A stretch of DNA of 64,000 nucleotides. It comes from Aldrovandia affinis. Lineage: Eukaryota > Chordata > Actinopteri > Notacanthiformes > Halosauridae. Of this stretch, positions 35,488-44,457 are shown one piece after another. Positions within the stretch are counted from its first letter, which is position 1. Each line of letters starts with the position of its first letter. The position numbers and the translations under genes were made by a program. The stretch spans positions 2,232,001-2,296,000 of the forward strand of contig JAINUG010000138.1 of NCBI GenBank assembly GCA_029706075.1, given 5' to 3'. Under the pieces are notes generated by a model. That model was not told the DNA's origin. It made no database searches and saw only the letters and a program-made list of their open reading frames with translations.

Positions 35488-36477
35488 CACGACCAGTCAA
35501 AAGTTTTAGAACACCCCATTTTTCCATTTTTTATTGACATTTAAGTCCAGTGAATAACCTAAAATGGTACAAAGGTAAGCGGTAAACTGCCAGAGGTTAA
35601 AAAAAAAGTTTAGGTTACCAAAAACCGAAAAAATAATGTACATTTTATGGCAGTGAGTAGTTTCCTACACCATCAAAAGGCACTTGGAAACTGGAGGAAA
35701 CTCTGACAGGAAGAGGTCTGGCAGACCCAAAGCCACAACAAAATCAGAAGACAAGTTTCTGAGAGTCAACAGCTTGCGTGATAGGCAGCTCACAGGACAA
35801 CAGCTTCAAGCACAGCTTAACACTGGTTGAAGTAAGGAAGTCTCAGTTTCAACTGTAAAGAGAAGACTGCGAGCTGCAGGTTAGACAGGTCGAGTGGCAG
35901 TAAGAAAGCCATTGCTAAGATGGCAAAATAATAAAAAGAGGCTTGCTTGGGGCATGAAGTGCGACCAGTGGACTACTAAAGACTGGAAGAAGGTCTTATG
36001 GACCAATGAATCAAAATTTGAAATATTTGGTTCATCACGCAGGGTTTTTGTATGCCGTTGAGTAGGCGAAAGGATGGTTCCTCAGTGTGTGACACCAACT
36101 GTCAAACATGGAGGAGGAAGCATGATGATCTGGGGCTCTTTTGCTGGATCCAGAGTTGGCGACTTGCACAGAGTGACTGTTAACCCACGTGAACCCATTA
36201 CTTGTTCCCTGAAAAGGGCCTTTTTTATAACTGGCTTTGGGTCTGCCAGACCTCTTCCTGTCAGAGTTTCCTCCAGTTTCCAAGTGCCTTTTGATGGTGT
36301 AGGAAACTACTCACTGCCATAAAATGTACATTATTTTTCAGTTTTTGGTAACCTAAACTTTTTTTTTTAACCTCTGGCAGTTTACCGCTTACCTTTGTAC
36401 CATTTCAGGTTATTCACTGGACTTGAACTGCTTAAATTTCTGTAAAAACTGGAAAATGGGGGTGTTGACCGATAGTG
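35488..36477 (+). mobile_element. Foldback Tc1 derivative with ~247-bp inverted arms
   Basis: TA on both sides. The left arm (35,488-35,735) and right arm (36,232-36,477) are inverted copies that reach into the transposase gene: the right arm contains, backwards, the codons for HLETGGNSDRKRSGRPKA. The natural 3' end has therefore been replaced by an inverted copy of the 5' end. The middle keeps a transposase fragment on the plus strand (about 35,670-36,180): GRPKA linker, TVKRRLRAAG (second HTH), KKVLWTNESKFEIFG and GGGSMMIWGSF. In the first catalytic motif the family's D (WTDES) is N. The second D and third E regions are gone. Confidence 0.85.
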
Positions 36478-36482
36478 TAATT

Positions 36483-36521
36483 CGGACTACAATGAATCAT
36501 CCTCTGATTCATTGTAGTCCG
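36483..36521. repeat. Perfect 17-bp stem hairpin in piggyBac-C
   Basis: CGGACTACAATGAATCA, a five-base loop TCCTC, then the exact complement TGATTCATTGTAGTCCG. It lies just right of the Tc1 insertion. The first half is the SDYNES coding stretch of the transposase, so the second half is probably a small inverted duplication formed at a deletion junction. Confidence 0.75.
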
Positions 36522-36738
36522 TCAATCCGTTGATGTGAGTTACAGGTCATAATGGATATTATTGTGCCAAATCTGCCCCTCATTAAATGCAAGACAAACA
36601 TTACATGTGTAAGATACTAAAAACATGCCAGCAATTTGTTTTTAAAGCACATTATGACCATCATGGCCAGTTTAATGAATAATTTTTGTCCGAAACTCTA
36701 TTCATTGGGTAAACATTGAAACATAATACAAGGGTTAA

Positions 36739-38100
36739 AAACAAGCTGCCCTTCACCGACATCCTCAATTTGAACACAATGTATCCTGTTTATATGCTCT
36801 GGGGTGTCTTGTAATTCATTCAAAAACAGTGAATACATTCTATGGGGGTTTTTAAAACACAAATCCCACTCTTGGTTTACGCCGCAAAACTCTTCTCTGA
36901 TTTTGTACCAGTCATCCCCAAAATATTCAATAAAAGTCATGTCTGGATTAAGCACTGAAGACTTTTCCATATTATACAGCTTGACCATCCCCCTCACTGT
37001 ATCAAATCTGTAGCCACCAATTATTTAGTTTGAAGTAGGCCATTGTTGATCCAATGATTCTGTAGATTCCAGCAAGACCCTAGCTTTAAACTGAATTACT
37101 TTTTTCAGGGCACCAGGGCAGATATAATGAGACATAGCAGTATGACGCTTCGAAAAGATTTTCTCCAAATGTCCAGAAAAACGGCCGTACATTTATATTC
37201 GCTGTGCCTGTTTTTACAGCTGTTTTGAACGTCATTTAGTTTAAATTTTAAAGATGCGTATCGAAAAAAAAGTGCTTAAGTATCCTGGCCCGCTAGCCAG
37301 ACTTGTTCATTACAATTAAAAAATATTACCTTGTTCAAAAAGAAAGGAACCCCCCCACAGATGTATGCTTGTGTGTCTTTTGAACCGGGGGGGTCCTGGG
37401 CTCTCAGAAAAAGGTTTCCCCATGGAAAAAACTGATGTAATTTCCCCCCTGAAGTTAGACACCTTTTTGGACACCGTGTCTAACGATGTCAAAAGGGTCA
37501 ATTATCTTGTAGAAAAACAGGACCATTGGACAACACCTCCCCTGGGAACCACGATGTCAAAAGGTAGCTAGTATTAGGCATGAGCTTAATGAAAAAAACA
37601 GGTGTCATTTCACGGCAGTAGGCTATGTTGTTAACCCCACAGCAAAAAGGATTCTTACTTGGCTTCTTACTTCGGTTATCTTTTGGCTGGGGTTTTACAG
37701 CAGAAAAAAACAACTAGACTCAACTTGTCAATATGAGTTTATGTTTTTCATTTACATTTTTAAAAGATACGTATAGTGTGTTGCTATTTTATTTAATTTT
37801 AAAAATGTTAACTAACAAAAAACCTATTTCGTTTACATTTTTAAAGATACGAAGTACGTATCGAACCTTTGGTGCTTTTTACAACTGTTTTGAACGTTAG
37901 AGTCTACATCTGTTTTTTAATTAAAAAACAGATGTCTCTGAAGTTAGACACCATTTTGGACACCGTGTCTAACGATGTCAAAAAGGTCAATTAATTTGTT
38001 CAAAAACAGTACCATTGGACACCGTGTCTAACAATGTCAAAGGGTCACATTCCAAACTGTCAACATTATTTTAAAGAAGCCATATAATATCTATATATAT
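36739..38100. repeat. Right inverted arm, outer part
   Basis: Inverted match to 30,118-31,941. Frames: minus strand 36,698-36,997 (EYFGDDWYKIREEFCGVNQE, LNELQDTPEHINRIHCVQIE), reading towards the centre; plus strand 37,365-37,571 (KLDTFLDTVSNDVKRVNYLV), reading outward. These mirror frames of the left arm. GACACCGTGTC occurs at 37,470, 37,959 and 38,018, mirrored by GACACGGTGTC at 30,188 and 30,616 and a one-base variant at 31,196. Confidence 0.75.
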
Positions 38101-38106
38101 AAAGTC

Positions 38107-38240
38107 CAGTAGACTGAGCTGTACTTGTGAGAGTTTAGAATATATTTTTTTTAAATGGTAGTTTATTGACACTTGTATTGACACTTTAAATTATATCATC
38201 TCTCTATATAAACAGCGTACCCATTCCTACTCTCTCCTTC

Positions 38241-38291
<51 letters not shown>

Positions 38292-38645
38292 TCCCCAGAT
38301 ATCTATACCTGTCTCTGTCTCTGTCTCCAAACTCTTCCTCACTGTTGAACCAACTCTGCCTTTTTCTTTTTACTTTTTACCCTTTCCATAGAATAAACTT
38401 GTATTCATGGCCTAAACAAACAAAAAACCATAACACAACATGATTTTGATTGGTCATGGAGTCATAGAGAGGGTATATAAACAAAAAGCATTGATTGTGA
38501 TTATATTATTGATGATAATACTACTTTTTGGTATCAATAACAATGGAAATACTGTCTCAGCCCACTCCAGTATATGGAGACCCCTATAAGCAAAGTAGAC
38601 TTTGCCATTCCTTTATTGCATGTTGTTGCCATATGACAACAAACC
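38107..38645 (-). other. piggyBac-A interior segment with CA microsatellite
   Basis: Lies between the palindromic element and the L2/SINE block. The first ~50 bp read on the minus strand as KLSQVQLSLLDFK, running into the transposase passage on the other side of the palindromic element. Further right is an (AC)n run at 38,243-38,289, then AT-rich DNA and the palindrome TTGTTGCCATATGACAACAA at 38,623-38,642. Confidence 0.5.
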
Positions 38646-38647
38646 CT

Positions 38648-38730
38648 TTTTACATTTACATTTACATTACATTTTAAGCATTTAGCAGACGCTCTTATCC
38701 AGAGCGACTTACAAGATGTGCATTAATACA
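38648..38730 (-). repeat. SINE tail fragment
   Basis: TTTAAGCATTTAGCAGACGC followed by TCTTATCCAGAGCGACTTAC is the complement of the GTAAGTCGCTCTGGATAAGA tail of teleost tRNA-derived SINEs. The tRNA-like head is not present. An unassigned ~150 bp follows up to the L2 segment. Confidence 0.75.
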
Positions 38731-38884
38731 TGGTAGGAACAATCATAGTTAGCGCACAAGATCAGTGCAGTAATACAGCAATAGACATAATTGCAGGCAT
38801 CTGTGTACCATACCTGTAACACTGGGAAGGAAAAGGTTCGTGTATTTGTATTTTTTTTTTTTTTGAGTATAGTGTATGGTGATT

Positions 38885-40016
38885 ATATAGATTAGATTAT
38901 TGCAATGCATTACTGTCTGGCTGTTCCAATACCTCACTCAGGAGCCTACAACTCGTACAGAATGCTGCTGCAAGGATCCTGACTAGAGCAAAGAAGTATG
39001 AGCACATTAGTCCTGTGTTAGTGTCACTTCACTGGCTTCCTATAAACTATCGTGTAGACTATAAGGTACTCATTTTAATTTATAAGGTTTTGCATGGACT
39101 TGCACCCTCTTATTTGACTGATCTACTTCATCCCTACAATCCCCCACATTTGCAGGCAACTTGGTAGTCCCTAGAATATAAAAAAATACAGCAGGTGGCA
39201 GAGCTTTCTCCTATAGAGCTCCTTTACTGTGGGACAGTCTACCCGTCTCTGTGAAGGAGTCAGACACTGTCTCAATTTTCAAGTCTAGGTTAAAAACACA
39301 TCTCTTTAGTCTCTCTTATAGTCATTAGGTGCAGATGTGGAGGGGGCGTAGCATTAGAGCCTTCTGGTGCAATGAGCTATCCTTACTGTCACCAATCATA
39401 AGTGATGATCCGCCCCTATCAGGACTGCTGATGATGTGGTGGGATGGTCTCTGAGTGCCCTCATGGCTGCGTGCTCCCTGTGCCACTCACCTAATTAGTT
39501 ATGCTGCTGGTGCAGGTGCACTCTACTCTTTCCCCTGATCCGGTGTGATATTTATCATAGTCATAATTGCACCTCTCCTCTTTTCTCCCCGGCTTCGTGG
39601 CACCTGCCCGGAGCTCACCTGCCCCAGAGTCAACCCCCCACCCCTGCCATGTGTTAGCCGGATGCCGCTGGCCGGCTGCCCTAGCTGCTGGTTCCATCCC
39701 CCGCCCTGCCCTGGTATCTGGAGGGATGAGGTCCACCCCACCCCTACACTTAGGATGCCGAAGAATGCCCTTTCGGTGGTCTGTTAAGCCTCATGAGCCT
39801 CAAGGACTATTTGTTTTTGTTTTTCACTGTATCCCACCATTTTCCAGGAGTTCATCTTTTAAGGGGTCAGGGAATAATTTTCCAGTTTCCCACATTGGCT
39901 CCAATGGTTTTCTGTTTTTTTGATTCCCTCTGGAAAATGCCAATTGTGAAGCGCTGTGTGACAACCTGTTTGTAAATGGCGCTATACAAAAATAACGATT
40001 GATTGATTGATTGATT
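38885..40016 (+). mobile_element. L2-type LINE, 5'-truncated 3' end
   Basis: A C-terminal reverse-transcriptase segment (about 38,887-39,320) reads LDYCNALLSGCSNTSLRSLQ, LVQNAAARILTRAKK, LVSLHWLPINYRVDYKVLIL, LHGLAPSYLTDLLHPY, then, after stops, GRAFSYRAPLLWDSLPVSVK and FKSRLKTHLFSLS. This is the standard end of L2-clade ORF2. A ~650-bp 3' UTR follows and ends in GCGCTATACAAAAATAACGA plus (TTGA)n, the L2 tail. It is dead on arrival by 5' truncation and further decayed. It sits inside the 5' leader region of piggyBac-A. Confidence 0.85.
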
Positions 40017-40458
40017 GGTGTAGAAGAACTAAACAGGGGTGACGACAAATTAGCTAGATGGACAGAGTTCAGTTTTTAGCATCTTATTAAAAACTGATAA
40101 TACATACTTGTTTAAATGATAAAAAATTACTCTTAACTTACCTCCGATTGAGTTCTTAATTTGTTCTTGATGGATAAATGTTGATTTGTAGAGTTTCTAG
40201 TCGAATTTGAGGAGCACTTTGTGACTACCTCCTCTCTCCCTGTGTGCATGGGAAAAGGAACAAACTGACAGGAGCAGAAGGTCATATGACCTAAGGAAAC
40301 TACATGATTGGATAGCTGAAAGTCTCTTCTTTTCAAATATGTAATTAGATGTGTTTTGTTTTCCTGCATTTCTGGGAAATGAAGTGAAATGGTTTGTTGC
40401 CATATGGCTACAAGATCCAGTAAATGGTTAACCGAAAAGAAAACAAGCAACTCGCTTA

Positions 40459-41240
40459 TTATTTCAATTCTAATAATAACTTTGCATCAATAAAATCATA
40501 GGTTTCCCTCCAGTTTTTCAGAAAGAAAAGAATCAAGAATTTTATGGGCCTCTTAGTTGGGGGAAGATTCAAATGACCGTTGTTGCTTGTGGCTATTTTC
40601 CAGTTATTTCTTTCTATTTTAGTCTCCAATCTTTTGCGCTCCATGTCTTTTTTGTTTTTCCTAGCAGATGCATATGCAATAATACGCCTCCTCAATACAG
40701 CCTTTGCCCCCTCCCATAAAACAGCATCTGAAATGTCAGGTGTTTGATTGAACTCTGATTGAAGTTCTGACTGAATGTCAGAAACTGTTTAAATTCAGCC
40801 TTATCTAACAGTGAAGGTTGGTCTATGGTCTGATGTTTATCTAAATCCCAAATCAATTGTCACAGGCCCATGATCCAAGACGATATTGTTGGGGATTTCA
40901 CAATCTACAATTCTATATGGCTCTGTTTTTGGTATTAATTAAAATCCCCCCCATTTCCTGGGAAATCCTTGGAAAACTAAGTTGCTGCTGGAAAAGGTGT
41001 GTGTGGGTCAGTAGGTTTTCCCTCTGGACCAAATAGAAATCCAATGAGACATTAAACCAAAATCCTGACTCACTGTAGTCATTCCCATCAAGATACCATG
41101 GCATAGTGGTACTTTTCAAAAGAATAGTGGTGTTAACGCCAGTGTCCTGGTCACAAAATTGGATCCCTACATCTGGCCCACAAATCATTCCCCGCATCTG
41201 ATTGGCTGCACAATACCTTACATTCCCTACCCACTTTTAT
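40459..41240 (-). pseudogene. L1-like LINE, endonuclease-end fragment
   Basis: The minus strand reads, in broken frames: LLKSTTMPWYLDGNDYSESG FWFNVSLDFYL-type residues, VDCEIPNNIVLDHGPVTIDL (the region after the endonuclease SDH motif, here TSDHRPTF nearby), then DISDAVLWEGAKAVLRRRII AYASARKNKKDMERKRLETK, the conserved linker between endonuclease and reverse transcriptase of L1 ORF2. The RT itself is absent. It is immediately right of piggyBac-A and distinct from the L1 fragment at 9.8-10.8 kb, which holds the RT end. A TTAAATAAA-rich stretch follows at 41,283-41,313. Confidence 0.7.
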
Positions 41241-41395
41241 TCTCCAGGTCGTCACCTCAAAAGACAACTCGGTTGACTTACCTGGTTAAATAAAAGATAA
41301 TTAAATAAATAATACCCCTTGTCGCCTCCCTGAAATGTGTGATGAGAGAAACACCTGATTGGCCAAGATTGAGAAAGCTTTAGATACTCTCATAA

Positions 41396-41545
41396 CATAT
41401 AACATTTAGCAGACATTTTTAACCAAAGCGACTTACAGTAGTGAATGCATACATTTTTCGGTATATGTGGTTCCAGTGGGAATTGAACCCACAACCTAAG
41501 CATTGCCAACACCATGCTCTACCTACTGAGTCACACAGAACCTCT
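41396..41545 (-). repeat. tRNA-derived SINE, minus strand
   Basis: On the minus strand: GTGTGACTCAGTAGGTAGAG (A-box region), TTGTGGGTTCAATTCCCACT (B box GGTTCAATTCC, 41,479-41,489), then TGTATGCATTCACTACTGTA and a GTCGCTTTGGTTAAAAATGT tail. This is a pol III-type SINE head and the common teleost tail. Similar to 61,455-61,610. Confidence 0.85.
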
Positions 41546-44249
41546 CAATCTAGAAGGTGTGTCTCTTGTAGAAATGCTACTTCACACTTCAGATGTTGTA
41601 TTTTCTTTCCTTTTCATTTTAATTAAATTGTGTAGTGTGCTTTGTAATGAATTTCTTAACCTGTCCTGTAGTTTGTAAAAGTTGTACAAACCATAATATT
41701 TACATTTAATATAGTATAACAAAATCTGAATTAAAAGATGTTATATTATGTTTTATATTATATATTTTGCTAGATTGAGAAGGTATGAAATAATGATTTA
41801 GACTGAAAACATGCTGCTGTTAGTATACATCCTCCAAATTTGTATTCCCCCAGCTATTTTTATCTCTCAAGAAACATTGGCAAGAGATGGCAGATGGATT
41901 ATAGCAGTCTTTCATTGCTCGCCTATGGAGGTTAGGTCTGTGTTTGAAATAGTCACATTCATTACTTCTGCAATGACTTTACTCGTGACCTTTAAAAATG
42001 CCTTTGTAATAACCTAAACAATTGGGAGATGTCATGCCCTAATCTTTTTATTTGTGCATCTTATTGAGAGCTTGGAAATGGATTCCCCATGGGCTGCACC
42101 TCATTCAAATATATGTTTCCTTTGAATTTACCAGGTTGGCTTTCCAAAAGTAATGACTGTTATAATACAAAATACCAAAATATTTGGATAGAATTGTATT
42201 TGGTTATAATTGTTGAGAGCATGGGAATGCAGTGAGCCAGAAATGGAGGGGGGGGCGGGAGTCACGAAATGGGGAAACTGGAGCTGCGGGGAGAAAAATG
42301 AGATGCACCGATGTATAGTTGCCATTAAGGGGAAATAAAAAGAGCACAGAGAGAGTGGGAAGAGGAGAGCGGGGAGTAGGGACAGCTGCCTTACTCCAAG
42401 CGGGGAATGTTATTTTTGGCTGCAATTGTTTGTGTTCGCTGTGTTTGAATGCGTGAGAGCACAAGTTTATTTTAATATAGTGTGAGTTTTTGTGTGTGTG
42501 TGACTGTGTGACTGTGTGACGGCGGAGGCTTACCTGGGACTGGGGCTGAAGGAGCAGATCTGGGAAACCTGGGAGGAGAAAATAAATCAGTCAGGATGGG
42601 GAACCAGGAGCTGAACAGCAGACCGGAAGACCCAGAGCAAAGTTTGAGCAGCCTGGGAGTTCCCAGAGTAGAAAAGAATGTGAATTTGGTGATGGGGTTT
42701 TTGGCGTGCATGTATTCAGGGAAGTGCAGGGAACTCCACCCTGAAAAGCCTGCATCAGAGTGGACGGAGTGAAGAGGGTCAGGATCTGCAGTGGGTATCC
42801 CAGGGAAGAAGTGGATGGGGGGGGGGGGTTAGACAGAAGGGTGATGACTAGCATGCTGCCAGTACCTTGTATGAACCTTTAAAGAATTGTTAATAAATGT
42901 TTACATTTCACTTACCGTTTCTGTGTGCTGTCTTGGGTGACTGGTGGGATTCCTAAATGAGAATTCCTTAAAGAAGGTGTGCCATCAGTTAATAGATACA
43001 GGGATTAATGAGGGGTTCATGAGGATTAATGAGGGGAAAACACACTTTCAGTTTCCCAGAATTCTCAGAACGACTCCACACATGGTAATGGAGCATAGAT
43101 TATTGTGCTGATTATTCAAGTCTCTGCTCAAATCCTTTTAGCCAAAGCTATTTTCGTCATGCACACCAACACCAAAGAGTACAGATCTGCACAAATAAAA
43201 GAACACAGCCTGGTCTTGGAGAACAGAGGTATAACTGAAAAACTCAACAGCAGTCAGCTTCACTTCTGACTCTTAAAGTTGCACTGCTGTCAATCAGTGC
43301 CATGCCACTCATCCCCAGCAAAGATACAGAGATCACTTCAACAGGGAGTAGAAAGTCTACCTTTTCTTTGACTCCTCCCCTCACAATCTGTTAATAATAT
43401 GTTAATTTTAGGCCTGTATTCAGTCAATATTTTCCCTTTCACATAATAATAACAGCAACATAACAGCAAGTTTTCTATTTCTTAACCGACACAGTTCAAT
43501 CTAGTCCTCAGCGTTAATGGAGAGAGAGAGAGAGGAAGAGACAGACATAGAGACCAGCAATACAAAAGAAGAACACAACATCAATTTAGTGTGCTGCAGG
43601 GGAACATAAGTTCAGGGATGTGTCAGACTGTCTAATGAGGACTGACTGTGGCAGCTGGAACTTCCCTAACATCCCTATCCACTGAAATCTAAACATGTTG
43701 TGTCTCCGTTATTGAAAATAAAACCCTAAAAAGGAGGAAAGGATGAAAATTAAGCCATAAATAGACATTTTCTTCTGGCATGCTTGATGTAGTATAAGCA
43801 GCACAGCTAATATCTTTGAAAGGGCTTCTTAATGCTGGCTGTCTTACTGTATCCGTTATTGTAAATGAATATGAAAACATATAACTGCCCTCACAATACA
43901 TGTGGACTCAAGCTTGTTATTTCCTGCGGAACGGTCGGTACAGAGCTGACTTGCAAAGGCATCTGTCCAAGGAATGATTGACGCCAAAATTAATGAATGT
44001 TCTAATGAGATCCCGATTGCTGCCGGTTTTATTATGTGCTATTAACATAAAAAATAAGATAGCCTATTCAGGAAATAATTTTATAGGAATGTAACAATTC
44101 ATATCAATAAAGGATTCAGAGCTGTAGCCTATTCACTGCAACAAGCAGAATCAGCTAAATAGTTTGGGATCCAGGAGTATGTGCTTCAGACCAGTTTTGC
44201 TCTTTGCACTGAAGAAATCTAAGAAAACGTGTCCCAGCAATCATCCTTC
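41546..44249. other. Spacer without recognised gene
   Basis: A G/A-rich patch at 42,240-42,830 (ending in a G-run at 42,818) and a GA microsatellite at 43,520-43,537 are the only structures. Antisense Pro/Ser-rich frames across the G/A-rich patch are compositional. About 100 bp near 41,885-41,985 recur at 45,243-45,340. Confidence 0.5.
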
Positions 44250-44457
44250 TTTCATAATCACTAAGGTCTCATGTTCTAGCCATGCTAGCCATAATTATAG
44301 ACAATCAGGCCTTCCTAGCATTCTTGTACATGACCATGAGTATTCTGGAATGTTAATTGCTTATTAACTCAGATCCCACCTGTGTGGGAGCACCTGCTTT
44401 GAACATACTTTGTGTCCATCATTTATCAAGTTTCCACACTTTTGGCCATTACCTGTA
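44250..44457. mobile_element. Tc1-like end fragment
   Basis: ATAATTATAGACAATCAGGC, GGGAGCACCTGCTTTGAACA, TACTTTGTGTCCATC and a final GGCCATTACCTGTA correspond to one end of the fish Tc1 type whose terminal repeat is CAGGTAACTG (complete ends are seen at 62,928-63,366). Only one end remains. Confidence 0.65.

Larger units (their letters stand above)
34800..36734 (+). mobile_element. piggyBac-C, a second piggyBac family, at TTAA in the right arm
   Basis: Bounded by TTAA at 34,796-34,799 and 36,735-36,738. The right end on the minus strand reads TTAACCCTTGTATTATGTTT; the left end has CTTCGGACAGATTTGACCCG, the subterminal word of the fish piggyBac type whose ends read TTAACCCTT...GGGTCAAATTTGACCCG, so a few terminal bases seem lost on the left. 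Between about 35,390 and 35,485 and again from 36,480 the plus strand encodes an acidic stretch (LLDNDNDNEIEEEVSETEDN, then SDYNESSSDS) like the N-terminus of piggyBac transposases; the rest of the enzyme is deleted. A Tc1 derivative interrupts it. Poly-CT/CA tracts lie at 35,060-35,112. Confidence 0.75.
30118..38100. mobile_element. Palindromic virus-like element of unknown family, fossil
   Basis: Flanked by AAAGTC on both sides (30,112-30,117; 38,101-38,106), a six-base target duplication inside piggyBac-A. The ends match: ATATATAGATATTATATGGC at the left, and the same inward from 38,100 on the other strand with one extra AT. Two long inverted arms (about 30,118-33,745 and 34,590-38,100) enclose a unique centre (about 33,746-34,589). 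Each arm is enlarged by a piggyBac insertion; without these the element is about 4.5 kb. Reading frames in arms and centre belong to no family I can name. Long inverted ends with a six-base duplication are known from Polinton/Maverick-type elements, but no polymerase, integrase, capsid or ATPase motif is visible. It is broken in several places. Confidence 0.7.
27037..40431 (-). mobile_element. piggyBac-A, host of a four-level insertion nest
   Basis: Two TTAA-bounded ends face each other: TTAACCCTCTACTGCATG at 27,037 and, on the minus strand, TTAACCATTTACTGGATCTT at 40,431. They share a terminal repeat of about 16 bp. The element reads on the minus strand. A 5' leader near 40,431-40,136 ends in a good splice donor (GGAG|GTAAGT), and the C-terminal Cys-rich domain of the transposase lies at 29,846-30,117. 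The span is inflated by insertions: a Tc1 pair (27,136-29,349), the palindromic element (30,118-38,100) and L2/SINE DNA (about 38,648-40,016). Without them about 1.8 kb of piggyBac-A remains, so most of the catalytic domain is gone. Pairing of the two ends is inferred from repeat similarity and consistent strand. Confidence 0.65.

Noticed and set aside
30118-38100. Teratorn-like fusion of a piggyBac with a herpesvirus
   Set aside because: The piggyBacs here sit inside the virus-like element with their own TTAA duplications, and the element itself has an AAAGTC duplication. The piggyBac ends do not bound the viral-type genes, and no herpesvirus protein is recognisable.
42204-42854. Pro/Ser-rich minus-strand frames as a protein gene
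   Set aside because: They result from a G/A-rich plus strand; the frames overlap one another with no motif.
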